Shown here piece by piece: positions 1-9,614 of a DNA stretch of 64,000 nt. The DNA lies in NCBI GenBank assembly GCA_965248635.1, contig OZ252114.1:3162001-3226000 (forward strand). The letters run 5' to 3'. The stretch is from CBDAPI01 sp965248635. Its GTDB lineage: Bacteria; Acidobacteriota; UBA6911; RPQK01; CBDAPI01. The position numbers were made by a program, and so were the translations under genes. The notes under the pieces are model-generated. The model did no database searches. It was not told the origin of the DNA and worked only from the letters and a program-made list of their open reading frames with translations. Each line of letters opens with the position of its first letter. Position 1 is the first letter of the stretch.

Positions 1-623
1 TGGGCCAGCTTCTTGCTCACCTGATCCTCGAGCCGCTTGAAGGATGCCGGATCCAGGTAGCTAAAGGCGAGATCCTCCAGCTCACCGCGAATCCTGGCGA
101 TTCCCAACCGATGAGCGATGGGCGCGTAAATCTCGATGGTCTCGCGGGCAATCGATTTCTGCTTTTCCCCGGACATGGGACGCAGAGTCCGCATATTGTG
201 CAGTCGGTCCGCGAGCTTCACGAGGATGACGCGGATGTCGTCCACCATCGCCAGGAGAAGCTTGCGAAAGTTCTCCACCTGCTTCTCCTTCTTCGAGGAG
301 AACTGGATCTGACTCAGCTTGGTCACGCCATCGACCAGGCTGGCGATGTCCTCTCCAAAGAGTTCCCGAATCCGCTCCACAGTGGTCAGGGTGTCTTCGA
401 CTACATCGTGAAGCAGGCCCACGGAGACGCACACAACATCCAGTTGCATATCGGCCAGGATGGCGGCAACCTCAACTGGATGAGAGAAATAGGGCTCCCC
501 GGATTTCCGAACCTGGTCCTGGTGGGCTTTTTCTGAAAAGCGGTACGCGTCCCGCAGGGGATCCAGGTCGGCCCTCGGCGCGTAGGCTCCCACTTTAGCG
601 CAAAGTTCTTCAAGACTCAGCAT
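1..623 (-). CDS. RelA/SpoT-family (p)ppGpp synthetase/hydrolase, N-terminal part, cut by window edge
   Basis: The reverse strand reads open from an ATG at 623 to the window edge (207 codons), starting MLSLEELCAK. It matches the N-terminal HD hydrolase domain of the long RelA/SpoT stringent-response enzymes, which make and degrade (p)ppGpp. Visible hydrolase residues are H48 (FSHPVE), the H72-D73 pair followed by ED (LLHDVVEDT) and D139-R140 (ADRLHNMRTL). The intact metal-binding HD residues suggest a hydrolase-competent, bifunctional enzyme. The synthetase, TGS and ACT domains would lie outside the window, so hydrolase-only or RelA-like variants cannot be separated. The gene runs in the same direction as the TPR/TonB operon upstream but is separated from it by a strong terminator. 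Confidence 0.9.
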   Translation of the reverse strand, partial: MLSLEELCAKVGAYAPRADLDPLRDAYRFSEKAHQDQVRKSGEPYFSHPVEVAAILADMQLDVVCVSVGLLHDVVEDTLTTVERIRELFGEDIASLVDGVTKLSQIQFSSKKEKQVENFRKLLLAMVDDIRVILVKLADRLHNMRTLRPMSGEKQKSIARETIEIYAPIAHRLGIARIRGELEDLAFSYLDPASFKRLEDQVSKKLA

Positions 624-726
624 TCAAGGACCCGTGTCAAGTGTAGCATCTCGGTGCCGCTTGCCAGCAGTTTCTTCAGTGCTGGGGCTCGCCGAAAGGC
701 TGGATTTCTGAGATCCTGTCAGGCAC

Positions 727-759
727 AAAAAAAGGCGGCCCGGAAGGCCGCCCCAAAAT
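727..759 (-). terminator. Rho-independent terminator of the TonB/ExbB/ExbD/TPR operon
   Basis: On the minus strand a 7-bp GGCGGCC/GGCCGCC stem (arms 734-740 and 746-752) with a 5-nt loop is followed directly by seven T residues. This is a textbook intrinsic terminator. It lies about 90 bp beyond the stop of the TPR lipoprotein gene and before the RelA/SpoT gene. Confidence 0.85.
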
Positions 760-771
760 CACACTCTGCTG

Positions 772-842
772 GCAGTCCGTGGGTGAAAGCCGCGCGCGGT
801 CGCGCGCCAGGGATCTGTGTTCGCTGGCAAGCCACGGGCTGC
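772..842. repeat. REP-like structured repeat, copy A (71 bp)
   Basis: Outer arms GCAGTCCGTGG (772-782) and CCACGGGCTGC (832-842) can pair with one mismatch. They enclose a GTGAAAG strand, a GC-only inner hairpin around CGGT, and a third hairpin, GCCAG/CTGGC. The whole can fold as a three-way junction. A close copy lies at 35983-36053 and an internally deleted copy at 17738-17767. It sits just past the stop codon of the TPR gene. Confidence 0.7.
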
Positions 843-849
843 TAGGCTG

Positions 850-1650
850 CTACTGTCCCTGAGTACCCCCGAAGCTGTGACGAGCACGCTCCGCTTCTTC
901 TTCCTGGCGCTTTCGCAACTCGAGAGCCTGCAGAGCGAGTTTGTCGGCTTCGATTTGCCACTTGCGCTTCTCTTCCTCATCCGCGGCGAGATAAGCCCGC
1001 TCCCGGTACATCAAGTTCAGATACTGGAGGGCATCGGTGTACTCATCATCGACCTCCAGGGCTTGCTTCAGAGCCTCGACTCCTTCATCTACGAGCTGGG
1101 CGACTCGGATCTTGTCTTCTTCCTCGAGAAAGCTGACTGCGTCTCCGTTGATGCCCGTCTCGTCATGAGCAAGCTTCCAATTGATGGTTCCGATTCCGTA
1201 AAAGGGCTCGGGGTTGTCGGGATCGACTTCCACTCGCTTTCGGTACCAGTCCTTGGCTTGCTCAGGTTCGTCGTTACCACCGTAGATACCGGCGATGTTG
1301 GCCATGGCGTTGATGTTGACCGGATCCTTCTGAAGGACCTCTTTGAACGTTTCGATGGCCCTTTCAGCGAAAGCGGCGTTCGCTTCGGTATAGACACCGG
1401 GTAACCACTGGGAACGGTACGTGGTGGCCAGGTAGAGCTGCGCGTTCAGTAGCTCAGGATCGTACTCGATCGCCAGCCTGAAGTGCTCGATCGCCACCTC
1501 ATAGTGCTCACTCCGGTAGGCCTTAACACCTTTGTTCAACTGATCCCTGGCTCTCAGCTGATTGAACATTCCACAGCCAGTCATCGACAGCGCCAGGCTG
1601 ATCAGTAAAGCGGGCAAAAACCGGGACAATGGGCTCTTCTTCATCTTCAC
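850..1650 (-). CDS. TPR-repeat lipoprotein of the TonB-ExbBD operon
   Basis: 266 aa. The N-terminus is a lipoprotein signal: a charged start, a hydrophobic stretch and lipobox MTGC with Cys26 as the lipidation site. The rest is helical tetratricopeptide-type repeats (for example around residues 35-75, 90-135 and 140-170) with a charged coiled-coil tail. TPR proteins are scaffolds; no catalytic motif is visible. It is the last gene of a minus-strand operon, 10 bp after an ExbD gene, and is followed by a strong terminator. It probably sits in the periplasm, anchored to a membrane, and serves the TonB-type complex. Its exact partner is unknown. Confidence 0.85.
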   Translation of the reverse strand: MKMKKSPLSRFLPALLISLALSMTGCGMFNQLRARDQLNKGVKAYRSEHYEVAIEHFRLAIEYDPELLNAQLYLATTYRSQWLPGVYTEANAAFAERAIETFKEVLQKDPVNINAMANIAGIYGGNDEPEQAKDWYRKRVEVDPDNPEPFYGIGTINWKLAHDETGINGDAVSFLEEEDKIRVAQLVDEGVEALKQALEVDDEYTDALQYLNLMYRERAYLAADEEEKRKWQIEADKLALQALELRKRQEEEAERARHSFGGTQGQ

Positions 1651-1660
1651 AATCTCTGGG

Positions 1661-2077
1661 TCAGGGTCTTGCTGTCATGAGTCCAATGTCGCCGACGCCC
1701 GCTCCTTTGGCTAAATCGATCACCCGGATCACGTCTCCAAACGGGAGCTCATCATCAGCTTGCACGAACAGGTTCTTATTGGCGCGGGCGCTGTAGATAT
1801 CGAAGAGGCGTGTCCCCAGCTGGCTCAATGGGACCGGGTCCTGGTTGATGGATATCTCACCCTCAAGAGTGACTGCCACCACGATGGCGTCCGACTTGAT
1901 CACCACGTTCTCAGGGAGATCCTCGGGGGGCTTGTCGGGAACTCGGGCTCTCAAGTCGTACTGAGTCGTCGGCTGAATCACCATAAAGATGATGAGAAGC
2001 ACCAGAAGGATGTCAATGTACGGAGTGATATTGATGTCCGATTTGGGGCCACTAATGTTGCCCGATGACATGGCCAT
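1661..2077 (-). CDS. exbD: ExbD/TolR-family biopolymer transport protein (first of two paralogues)
   Basis: 138 aa, the normal family length. It has one N-terminal membrane segment (about residues 20-38) with the family aspartate in DINITPYIDILLVLLI. The periplasmic domain contains the usual VQADDELPFGDV-like segment. ExbD works with ExbB as a proton-driven motor that energises TonB for outer-membrane transport. It lies downstream of a second exbD (2084-2518) with 6 bp between them. The two differ clearly in sequence, as is common in Acidobacteriota and Deltaproteobacteria, where the pair may form one hetero-oligomer. Confidence 0.9.
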   Translation of the reverse strand: MAMSSGNISGPKSDINITPYIDILLVLLIIFMVIQPTTQYDLRARVPDKPPEDLPENVVIKSDAIVVAVTLEGEISINQDPVPLSQLGTRLFDIYSARANKNLFVQADDELPFGDVIRVIDLAKGAGVGDIGLMTARP

Positions 2078-2083
2078 GTCTAG

Positions 2084-2504
<421 letters not shown>

Positions 2505-2518
<14 letters not shown>

Positions 2519-3182
2519 CTTTGACAGCCCTCCTCTTCAGGAAATAGTCGATCAACTCGGAGGATGAGTTGTCCATCTCCACGACGAAAGATTCGATCTT
2601 GGAGGTGAAATAGTTGTACATCCATACGGCCGGAACCGCCACGAAAAGACCAAACGCGGTGGCCACAAGGGCCTCCGAGATCCCGCCAGCGACCGCTGCC
2701 AGGCCCATGCCTTCCGCCTTACTCATTCCCGTAAACGCGTTGATGATCCCTACGGTAGTGCCGAACAAGCCTACGAAGGGAGCCGTTGAACCAACCGTTG
2801 CCAGCCCCCCCAGTCCCCGTTTGAATTCTTCAACACCGAGCGCGGTGGCTCGCTGCAAAGCCCGCTTGGAGGCGTCGATCGTCTGGCCGGAGATCGAGGT
2901 GCCACCCTCGTGGGCCTGGAATTCTTGTAATCCGGCATGCACCACCTTGGCCAGATGGCTCTTGTTGTACTGCTCAGCAATCTCCAGAGCTTCCCGCAAG
3001 TTCCCTCTCCCGAGCGCCTCGGCTACTGCGGGAGCGAACTCTCGCGACTGATTCCGAGCTGCCCGGTAGGTGAAGAATCGCTCGACCATCACTCCGATGG
3101 ACCAGACGGACATGACGCCCAGTAAGACCACAACGGACTGGGCAAGGTAGCCCATTTGACCCCACATCTCCACTAAATCCAT
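2505..3182 (-). CDS. exbB: ExbB/TolQ/MotA-family proton channel
   Basis: 225 aa with three predicted membrane segments: about residues 10-35, then two close together in the C-terminal half (GLATVGSTAPFVGLFGTTVG and the VATAFGLFVAVPAV region). These carry the conserved TolQ/ExbB channel motif. ExbB forms the pentameric inner-membrane channel around ExbD. It lies between tonB (84 bp upstream) and the two exbD genes on the minus strand. Length and motif are normal for the family; TolQ cannot be excluded on sequence alone, but the tonB neighbour favours ExbB. Confidence 0.92.
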
Positions 3183-3266
3183 GTCTTAAACCTCCGTTAC
3201 AGCCTCATGAAGTTTTGATCAGTTGTTATCGTGGTTTGTAAAAAGCGAGTACTGAATTCGAATACT

Positions 3267-4022
3267 TTACCTGAGGACGAAATTCACAGTCACCGTAGCG
3301 ATAACCGGCACTGGTTCACCGTTTAGCAGTGTCGGTGAGTACCTCCACTGGCTCACTGCGTCAATTGCAGACTGATTCAAGAGCGGGTGTCCACGGATGA
3401 GCTTGACCTCTTCCACCATCCCCTGCTCATTCACGGTCACCTGAAGCAGGACGATACCTGCCACACGGGCCCTCTTGGCCAGCTCTGGGTAGGTCGGGTC
3501 GATCTTCTGAATCAGCTTGGAGTTCTGCACGTTCCCACCCACTCGGATGGCCACCTTGGGCTTAGGTGGCGGCGGCGGCGGCGGAGCACCCGTAACTCCC
3601 CCGAGTACACCCCCGGCTACCCCTCCAGGAACACCTCCCACAACTCCACCAGGAATTCCTCCGGGCACTCCTTGCCCGGAAATGTTCACACTGGACATGA
3701 CCGGTATATCGTCTACGGGCGGTGGAATTTCCTTGGGGATCTCGGTCGGAGCCGTGAACTGGTTTGGATCCAACCTGACCACCTGGACCTTCTGCACGGG
3801 ACGCGGCGCGGCAGGTGGTGGTGGGGGCGGGGGCGGCGGGGGAGGTGGCGGCGGTGCCGCCAGGAAAGTCAGCAGCTCATTTTCGGGAAGAGCGTCATAG
3901 TAAATCAGCGGGATGAGAACAATGACCGCCAGTACTATGGAATGTACCACCAGCGAGACGAAGAAAGTCCCCGACTTTCTTCTTTCGCTGCCATAAGAAG
4001 ATTCGATCAGTTCCTCAAACAT
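3267..4022 (-). CDS. tonB: TonB-family energy transducer with poly-Pro and Gly-Val repeat linker
   Basis: 251 aa. It has a short cytoplasmic N-terminus, one membrane segment (about 22-45), and a run of 14 consecutive prolines near residue 60. A Gly-Val-Pro repeat linker follows (GGVPGGV units, about 120-145), then a second poly-Pro run and a C-terminal TonB domain of about 80 residues with the YPELAKRARVAG and WRYSPTLLNG motifs. TonB transmits proton-motive force from ExbBD to outer-membrane receptors. The repeat linker must span the periplasm and is longer and more glycine-rich than in enterobacterial TonB. It is the first gene of the operon. Confidence 0.92.
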   Translation of the reverse strand: MFEELIESSYGSERRKSGTFFVSLVVHSIVLAVIVLIPLIYYDALPENELLTFLAAPPPPPPPPPPPPPPAAPRPVQKVQVVRLDPNQFTAPTEIPKEIPPPVDDIPVMSSVNISGQGVPGGIPGGVVGGVPGGVAGGVLGGVTGAPPPPPPPKPKVAIRVGGNVQNSKLIQKIDPTYPELAKRARVAGIVLLQVTVNEQGMVEEVKLIRGHPLLNQSAIDAVSQWRYSPTLLNGEPVPVIATVTVNFVLR

Positions 4023-4199
4023 CCGGCTGCCTTTCCTTCTTGATCGACCCCTCGCGGACGTGAAGTTCCCGTGAAGTGAACTTCTCTCCGCACAGGGCGG
4101 TGATGTTACTACCCGTCTCCTGGCGAGTCAAGCTTCCATTTGGGACACACCTCACTGCTCAAAACTGCATCAAAAAATGATTTTCACATCCCTTAGTAC

Positions 4200-5408
4200 T
4201 CATGTGGCCCGAGCCTGCCTTCTCTCCCGCAGGGCCTGCCACGCGTGAACAATAGGACTGGCAATCGCCACGGACGAATAGGTCCCGACGAGAACCCCGA
4301 CGGCCAGGGCGAACGAAAAGCCGTTCAGTACCTCCCCACCCTTCAGATACAGGGCCATGACCGCCAGAAACGTCATACCCGAAGTGAGAATCGTGCGGTT
4401 CAGAGTCTGATTGATGCTGGTATTGATCACGGAAGCGAAATCAGTGCGCCGCATCAGCCTCAGGTTCTCGCGCACACGGTCGAACACGACAATCGTGTCG
4501 TTAATGGAATATCCCATCAGAGTGAGCAGGGCAGCGACTACGGTCAGAGAAATCTCCTTGCTGAAAAGCGAGAAAAACCCCAGGGTGATCAAAACGTCGT
4601 GGAACAGGGCCACGATCGCCGCCAGACCGTAGGCGATCCCCTTGAAGCGAAACCAGATGTACAGCACGATCCCGATCAGCGAGAAAATGATCGCGTTTTG
4701 GGCCTTCTTCTGCAACTCTCGACCCACCTTTGGACCTACGCTCTCGACACTCAGAACATTGAAACTGCCCAGATAAAAATGGTCTTTCAGTATGCGCGCG
4801 ATATTCTCCGGAAGCCCCATCTCGTCAAACTGAGCCTCGCTCTGGACGATGCCGCCATTGGCCGTGCGGTAGTCGATCACCTGCCGGGCCAGCTGCACCG
4901 GGCTCGGATCCTCACCCTCCGTCAGCTCAGCCATCAGGTTCCCCGACACATCTTCCTGACAGTCCCGACCGTCAAGAACATTTCGAAAGCAACGCGTCAA
5001 CGCGAAGGCGCTGGTATTGTTCAGATCGAGCCGATTTGCCGGCATATCGCCGTCAAACTCCTCTTTGAGAGTCACAGACACCTGTCGACTGTCCTCGTTC
5101 AGATCTCTTTCGGCTTCGTCGGCGACTCGGGAGAGTCGGATCTGCAGCTGATTCTTGGAAGGATCGTCGAAGCGCGTGACCCCCTCGGCGTTCAAGTCTG
5201 CAGCCGACAGGACTCTTCGAACTCTTTCGATATCGGGCGCTTCCTTGAATTTCACGTAGACCAGCGTTCCTCCGGTGAAATCAATGCCCAGGTTCAGACC
5301 GCGCCCCAGCAGGGAGGCTGCACCGACAGCAGCCAGCAGCGCGGACATCGCTATGAAGAGCCACTTGAATCTGAGCCATTCGATCTTCGCATCTTTGACG
5401 ATATCCAT
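4200..5408 (-). CDS. secF: Protein translocase subunit SecF (enlarged periplasmic domain)
   Basis: 402 aa, versus roughly 300-325 in typical SecF. The N-terminal membrane segment (about 15-35) precedes LGIDFTGGTLVYV, the SecF signature. The C-terminal half has five membrane segments with SVGPKVGREL and the GYSINDTIVVFDRVREN motif. The first periplasmic region is about 90 residues longer than usual and contains a Cys pair (CFRNVLDGRDC). SecDF uses proton-motive force to pull secreted proteins outward after SecA. It lies 66 bp downstream of secD in the tgt-yajC-secD-secF order. Confidence 0.95.
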   Translation of the reverse strand: MDIVKDAKIEWLRFKWLFIAMSALLAAVGAASLLGRGLNLGIDFTGGTLVYVKFKEAPDIERVRRVLSAADLNAEGVTRFDDPSKNQLQIRLSRVADEAERDLNEDSRQVSVTLKEEFDGDMPANRLDLNNTSAFALTRCFRNVLDGRDCQEDVSGNLMAELTEGEDPSPVQLARQVIDYRTANGGIVQSEAQFDEMGLPENIARILKDHFYLGSFNVLSVESVGPKVGRELQKKAQNAIIFSLIGIVLYIWFRFKGIAYGLAAIVALFHDVLITLGFFSLFSKEISLTVVAALLTLMGYSINDTIVVFDRVRENLRLMRRTDFASVINTSINQTLNRTILTSGMTFLAVMALYLKGGEVLNGFSFALAVGVLVGTYSSVAIASPIVHAWQALRERRQARAT

Positions 5409-5474
5409 TTCAGCCCGGTTGCTCCAAAATATAGTTACTCCAGCTGCTTTTTTGTTCCGATCTAATATAGAAAG

Positions 5475-7055
5475 CTAAATCGAAAGCCGGGCCACTCCCC
5501 GGCCCTGCAGAAAAAGATTGAAAACGGTGCGGGATACAAAGGTGGCAGTAAAAATGTTGGCCACCAGACCGATCGCCAGAGTGACGGCAAACCCTTTCAC
5601 GGGCCCGGTTCCAAACTGATAGAGAAAGACGGCTGCTACCAGGGTCGTAATATTGGTGTCAATGATGGTGGAGAACACCCGGTCAAAACCTGCTGCTACG
5701 GCACTCTTCACAGTCTTGCCGGAACGTAACTCCTCCTTGATCCGTTCAAAGATCAGAATGTTGGCATCCACCGCCATCCCAATCGTCAGAATGACTCCGG
5801 CTATTCCCGGAAGGGTCAGGGTTGCACCCAGGTAGGCGAGTGAGCCAGCCAGAAAGAAGAGGTTGAGCGTCAGGCAGAGGATGGCATTCAGCCCCGAGAT
5901 TTTGTACACGACCAGCATCCCAAGCACGACCAGGACAAGCCCCAAAATCGAGGCATGGAGACCGTTACGGATGGAATCGGCCCCCAGCGAAGGACCAATT
6001 TGCCGGTTTTCGAGAAACCTGATACTGGCGGGCAGTGCACCCGAGCGCAGGACCAGAGCCAGATCTTCCGCCTCCTGGCGGGTGAAGGTTCCTGTGATCC
6101 GGGCTGACTCCTGACGGATCGCCCCCTCGATGCGGGGAGCCGATCGAATCAGGTCATCCAGAACAATGGCCAGCAACCGGTTCACATTCGCAGCAGTGAC
6201 CTCGCTGAAGAGCCGGACTCCTTCGCCGTTCAGAAAAAAGGCGACTTCCGACCTTCCGGTATAGGGGTCTTCCGACCGCTGTGCGTTCTTGAGGTGGCGA
6301 CCCGTGATGGCAGCGGCTTTCTTGGCCACCATGTAGGCATCGGGAATGCTCCCGTCCGGCGCCGCCCGATCACGGTCTTCCATCTTGTGAACTTCATAAT
6401 CGTCCGGAATCTTCCCTCCAAATGCCTGGGCGGCCAGAGCCGGCGAGGGGAATGTCTCCTGATGCTCGGGGTGCACAAGTTTCAACTCGAGATTGGCTGT
6501 TTGACCGATGAGTTCTTTTACGCGCTCAAAGTCTTCGACTCCGGGAAGCTCGATGACGATCTGGTCCTTCACCTCGCCACTCCCGTACACGGCAATGGTG
6601 GGCTCGCGGACCCCGTACTGGTCAATCCTCTTCTGGATGACCTCTCGAGCCTGACGAACCGTGAGTTCCAGCAGACCTTTTCGCGCCGAGGCCTGCATCG
6701 TAAGGCGGAACCCGTCACTGCTGGACCCGGTCAGGGACCAGTTGATGGTATTTTCCAGTTCGTCCCGGGCAACACTGTCCTGGGCATCTGGAACTCCCGT
6801 GACTTCGATCTTCAGGCCTTCCGTGACCGCAACCTGATCGAAAGCGATTTCTTTGTCGGTCAGCCCGCCGGCAATGCGCTCGCGCACCTGGTCGATTTCG
6901 GCCTCCATAGCCTCGCTGGTCTCGACCTGGACGATGAGGTGAATTCCTCCCTGCAGGTCCAGTCCCAGGTTGATGCCCTTCAGCCGCCAGACGAGGCCGC
7001 TTCCCGCCACCAGCAGAATGATCAACAGGAGTCGGTACTGTGTCGTCCGGTTCAT
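5475..7055 (-). CDS. secD: Protein translocase subunit SecD
   Basis: 526 aa. N-terminal membrane segment, then LGLDLQGGIHLIVQV, the SecD signature. The large periplasmic P1 domain carries the RIDQYGVREPTI motif, and six C-terminal membrane segments include GMAVDANILIFERIKEE. It forms the membrane-embedded accessory motor with SecF and YajC. Length is normal. It lies 27 bp after yajC and 66 bp before secF on the minus strand. Confidence 0.96.
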   Translation of the reverse strand: MNRTTQYRLLLIILLVAGSGLVWRLKGINLGLDLQGGIHLIVQVETSEAMEAEIDQVRERIAGGLTDKEIAFDQVAVTEGLKIEVTGVPDAQDSVARDELENTINWSLTGSSSDGFRLTMQASARKGLLELTVRQAREVIQKRIDQYGVREPTIAVYGSGEVKDQIVIELPGVEDFERVKELIGQTANLELKLVHPEHQETFPSPALAAQAFGGKIPDDYEVHKMEDRDRAAPDGSIPDAYMVAKKAAAITGRHLKNAQRSEDPYTGRSEVAFFLNGEGVRLFSEVTAANVNRLLAIVLDDLIRSAPRIEGAIRQESARITGTFTRQEAEDLALVLRSGALPASIRFLENRQIGPSLGADSIRNGLHASILGLVLVVLGMLVVYKISGLNAILCLTLNLFFLAGSLAYLGATLTLPGIAGVILTIGMAVDANILIFERIKEELRSGKTVKSAVAAGFDRVFSTIIDTNITTLVAAVFLYQFGTGPVKGFAVTLAIGLVANIFTATFVSRTVFNLFLQGRGVARLSI

Positions 7056-7082
7056 GTTTTACGCTCTAGTGGAGTACATACA

Positions 7083-7403
7083 CTACTTGGCGGCAGTCTC
7101 ATCAGGCTGGCTTTGAAGTGAGGCGATTGCGTTTCTGGAGACCTTGATCTTAATCTGATCGCTGATCCTGAGCATGATAATGTGCTCCTTGACATCCACC
7201 ACTGTCCCATAAACCCCACCGGTTGTGATGACTCGATCCCCCTTTTCCAGCCCGGCAATCATCGTCTCCAGACTCTTTTGGCGCTGACGGATAGGGCGAT
7301 ACATGATGAAGTAGAAGATCAGGATGATCAGTGCAATCGGAAACAAACTGACCACTGAGCTTGCCCCCGATCCGGCACCCTGCTGGGCCAAGAAAAACCC
7401 CAT
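7083..7403 (-). CDS. yajC: Preprotein translocase subunit YajC
   Basis: 106 aa from the ATG at 7403 (MGFFLAQQ); the frame stays open further upstream, but this start gives the normal family length. There is one membrane segment (about 18-38), then the YajC signature YRPIRQRQKS and the GDRVITTGGVYG motif. YajC associates with SecD and SecF. It lies between tgt (43 bp) and secD (27 bp), the common bacterial order. Confidence 0.93.
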   Translation of the reverse strand: MGFFLAQQGAGSGASSVVSLFPIALIILIFYFIMYRPIRQRQKSLETMIAGLEKGDRVITTGGVYGTVVDVKEHIIMLRISDQIKIKVSRNAIASLQSQPDETAAK

Positions 7404-7446
7404 GGAAGAGACGCTCTCCAAACAAAAAAACAGAGTATAGCAGAGT

Positions 7447-8556
7447 TCAGCAACCTGAGGAATATTGCTCTCTGAAGTCCCGAGCAAACGAATCAAGGCC
7501 GCCCAGCTCAATCGTTTTCCGCATGTTGCTCATCATTTCCAGATAGAAGTGAAGGTTGTGAAAGGTGTTGAGCATGCTGCTCAGAATCTCGCGCGAGACA
7601 AAGAGGTGGCGCAGATAGGCTCGCGAGTAGCGGGCACACACGAAGCACTCACAGTTGGGGTCAACCGGCCGCTCATCATCCCTGTACCGTGAATTCTTGA
7701 TTCGCAGCTGTCCACATCTGGTAAACAACATCCCGTTTCGGGCATTCCGGGTCGGAAGGACGCAATCGAACATGTCCATTCCCAGCTCCACAGCCCGCAG
7801 CAGATCCAGAGGAGTTCCCACTCCCATCAGATAACGAGGCTGATCGGGCGGCAGTTCATCGGAAAGCTGGTCCAGGATCTCGAACATCAGGTCCCTGGGT
7901 TCACCAACACTGAACCCGCCCAGAGCCAATCCCTCAAACCCGATCTCGTTGAGGTTCCCCAGGCTCTCCCGCCGCAGGTCGAGATAGACACTCCCTTGCA
8001 TGATTCCAAAAAGAGCCTGACGCTGATCGGTGTGTGTCGAGCGGGAGCGCTGGGCCCAGTGCATTGATCTCCGCATCGATTCCCGGGCTTGGGCCGGCGT
8101 CACCGGATAGGGTGTGCACTCATCGAAAGCCATGATGATGTCGGCGCCGAGCTGTTGCTGGATCTGAACGGAGAGCTCCGGAGTAATGAAGTGGGCACTC
8201 CCATCCAGATGGGATCGAAACTTGACACCCTCTTCCGAGATGCGGGCCAGCTCGCGGTGGCTGAAGACCTGGTATCCGCCACTGTCAGTCAGGATTGCCC
8301 CCTTCCAGCTCATAAACTGATGCAAGCCTCCACTTCTTGCGATCAAGTCTGAGCCGGGCCGGAGATAGAGGTGATACGTGTTGGAAAGAAGGACTTCAGC
8401 CCCCAGCTCCTGCAGCCATTCCTGAGTCATTGCCTTGACGGTCCCTGCCGTCCCGACCGGCATGAAGACGGGCGTCCGGACTCGCCCGTGACCGGTCTCC
8501 AGAGTCCCGGTACGGGCCCGACCGTCCCGATGATGGACGCTGAACTGAAAACTCAT
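7447..8556 (-). CDS. tgt: tRNA-guanine transglycosylase
   Basis: 369 aa from the ATG at 8556 (MSFQFSVHH); upstream codons in frame look non-coding. Bacterial Tgt exchanges guanine-34 for preQ1 in tRNAs with GUN anticodons, on the way to queuosine. Visible motifs: LTDSGGYQVFS (substrate pocket), the nucleophile segment GMDMFDCVLPTR, and zinc ligands CECFVC plus a downstream His (LNTFHN). It is transcribed with yajC-secD-secF. The window also carries a queuosine-mannosyltransferase-like gene at 30145. Confidence 0.95.
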   Translation of the reverse strand: MSFQFSVHHRDGRARTGTLETGHGRVRTPVFMPVGTAGTVKAMTQEWLQELGAEVLLSNTYHLYLRPGSDLIARSGGLHQFMSWKGAILTDSGGYQVFSHRELARISEEGVKFRSHLDGSAHFITPELSVQIQQQLGADIIMAFDECTPYPVTPAQARESMRRSMHWAQRSRSTHTDQRQALFGIMQGSVYLDLRRESLGNLNEIGFEGLALGGFSVGEPRDLMFEILDQLSDELPPDQPRYLMGVGTPLDLLRAVELGMDMFDCVLPTRNARNGMLFTRCGQLRIKNSRYRDDERPVDPNCECFVCARYSRAYLRHLFVSREILSSMLNTFHNLHFYLEMMSNMRKTIELGGLDSFARDFREQYSSGC

Positions 8557-8572
8557 CCAGCCCTGCGAGGAA

Positions 8573-9553
8573 CTATACAGCCAGTTCGAAAAGACTGCGG
8601 TTGTTTGAGAGGAACAGTTTTGAGCCGTCTGGACTGTAGGCGAGTCCAACCATCATGGGAGCCGCGATGGTGTGTTCCAGGCCTCCGTTAGAGAGGGTAA
8701 AGACGCCCCTCGTTCCCCGGTAAGAGGCTGCAATCTGCAGGTTCCCGTCGGGACTGAAGGCCATACCCTGAGGTCGTCCCAGTCCCCGGAAAACGACCTG
8801 GGGGTCGCCGTCGTCACCGATCCTGTAGATGCAATCCTGGGTCGAGAGAGTGGGGCCTGAAACATACAGATTGTTGTCGGGGGACATGGCAAAGTGATAG
8901 GCGGAGATGCTCGGCTCCAGCTCCGAAAACACCGAGACACTCCGGTCCCCGGCCACCCTGTAAACAAGACCACCGCGGTCACCAACGAAAAGATTTCCAG
9001 CGGAGTCAAAGGCCAGTCCCGTGGCCAGGCCCAGCCCATCGGCATACTTCTCAACCCGCTTGTCCAGTGTGGATCTGTACGCAGTCCCCGTGTGCCGGCT
9101 TGTAATGTACAGACACTCATCGGGCCCCAAAGCCAGTCCAGTTGGATTCATGATCTCGGCAAGAAAGGGCTCTTTGGTTCCATCGCTGGCGATCACGAAC
9201 ACGCTGAACGGAACTTTCTCGCCTCGCGTTCCGCTGAAGGTGACGTAAATCCTTCCTTCGTTGTCAACCACCGGATTCCCCACCGAATGCAAGTCGGTTA
9301 CCAGAAGGTGACCCACTGTGATCTCCGTGACGTCGTGGTCTTCTCCAGAGACAACTTCAACCTGTCCGCCCAAAGGACTTTCGGGCACTCTCACCGTCAA
9401 CCGGGAAGGAGAAGCTGCCACCGTGCTGGCCGGCTCTCCGCCGATGGAGATCTCCACTTCGGCGGGATTCGACAGTCCCTCAACTCCGATCTGAATAACT
9501 CCTCCGGGTAGAGCCAGTCTTGGCTGCACCGACGTGATGCGCATGGGGCCCAA
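8573..9553 (-). CDS. IPT/TIG plus NHL/SMP-30-type beta-propeller protein
   Basis: 326 aa, with no signal peptide or membrane segment. Residues about 1-85 look like an IPT/TIG immunoglobulin-like fold (RLALPGGVIQIGVEG). The rest is a six-bladed propeller with repeated units such as NPTGLALGPDECLYIT, ATGLAFDSAGNLFVGD and PQGMAFSPDGNLQIA, as in NHL or SMP-30/gluconolactonase proteins. Catalytic metal ligands for a lactonase are not obvious, so I do not assign a reaction. It is the first gene of the tgt-yajC-secDF run, 16 bp before tgt. The start could be the ATG at 9553 or the one at 9544. Confidence 0.8.
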   Translation of the reverse strand: MGPMRITSVQPRLALPGGVIQIGVEGLSNPAEVEISIGGEPASTVAASPSRLTVRVPESPLGGQVEVVSGEDHDVTEITVGHLLVTDLHSVGNPVVDNEGRIYVTFSGTRGEKVPFSVFVIASDGTKEPFLAEIMNPTGLALGPDECLYITSRHTGTAYRSTLDKRVEKYADGLGLATGLAFDSAGNLFVGDRGGLVYRVAGDRSVSVFSELEPSISAYHFAMSPDNNLYVSGPTLSTQDCIYRIGDDGDPQVVFRGLGRPQGMAFSPDGNLQIAASYRGTRGVFTLSNGGLEHTIAAPMMVGLAYSPDGSKLFLSNNRSLFELAV

Positions 9554-9614
9554 CTATAACATGCAATTACGAACCTCAATTTTGACTCGGAACTGAAGCG
9601 CCCGGCCAACCACC

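Noticed and set aside
4060..4084. GTGAAGT repeats and GAAGTT/AACTTC inverted pair upstream of tonB as a Fur-like operator
   Set aside because: Does not match a Fur box and is too short to separate from chance.
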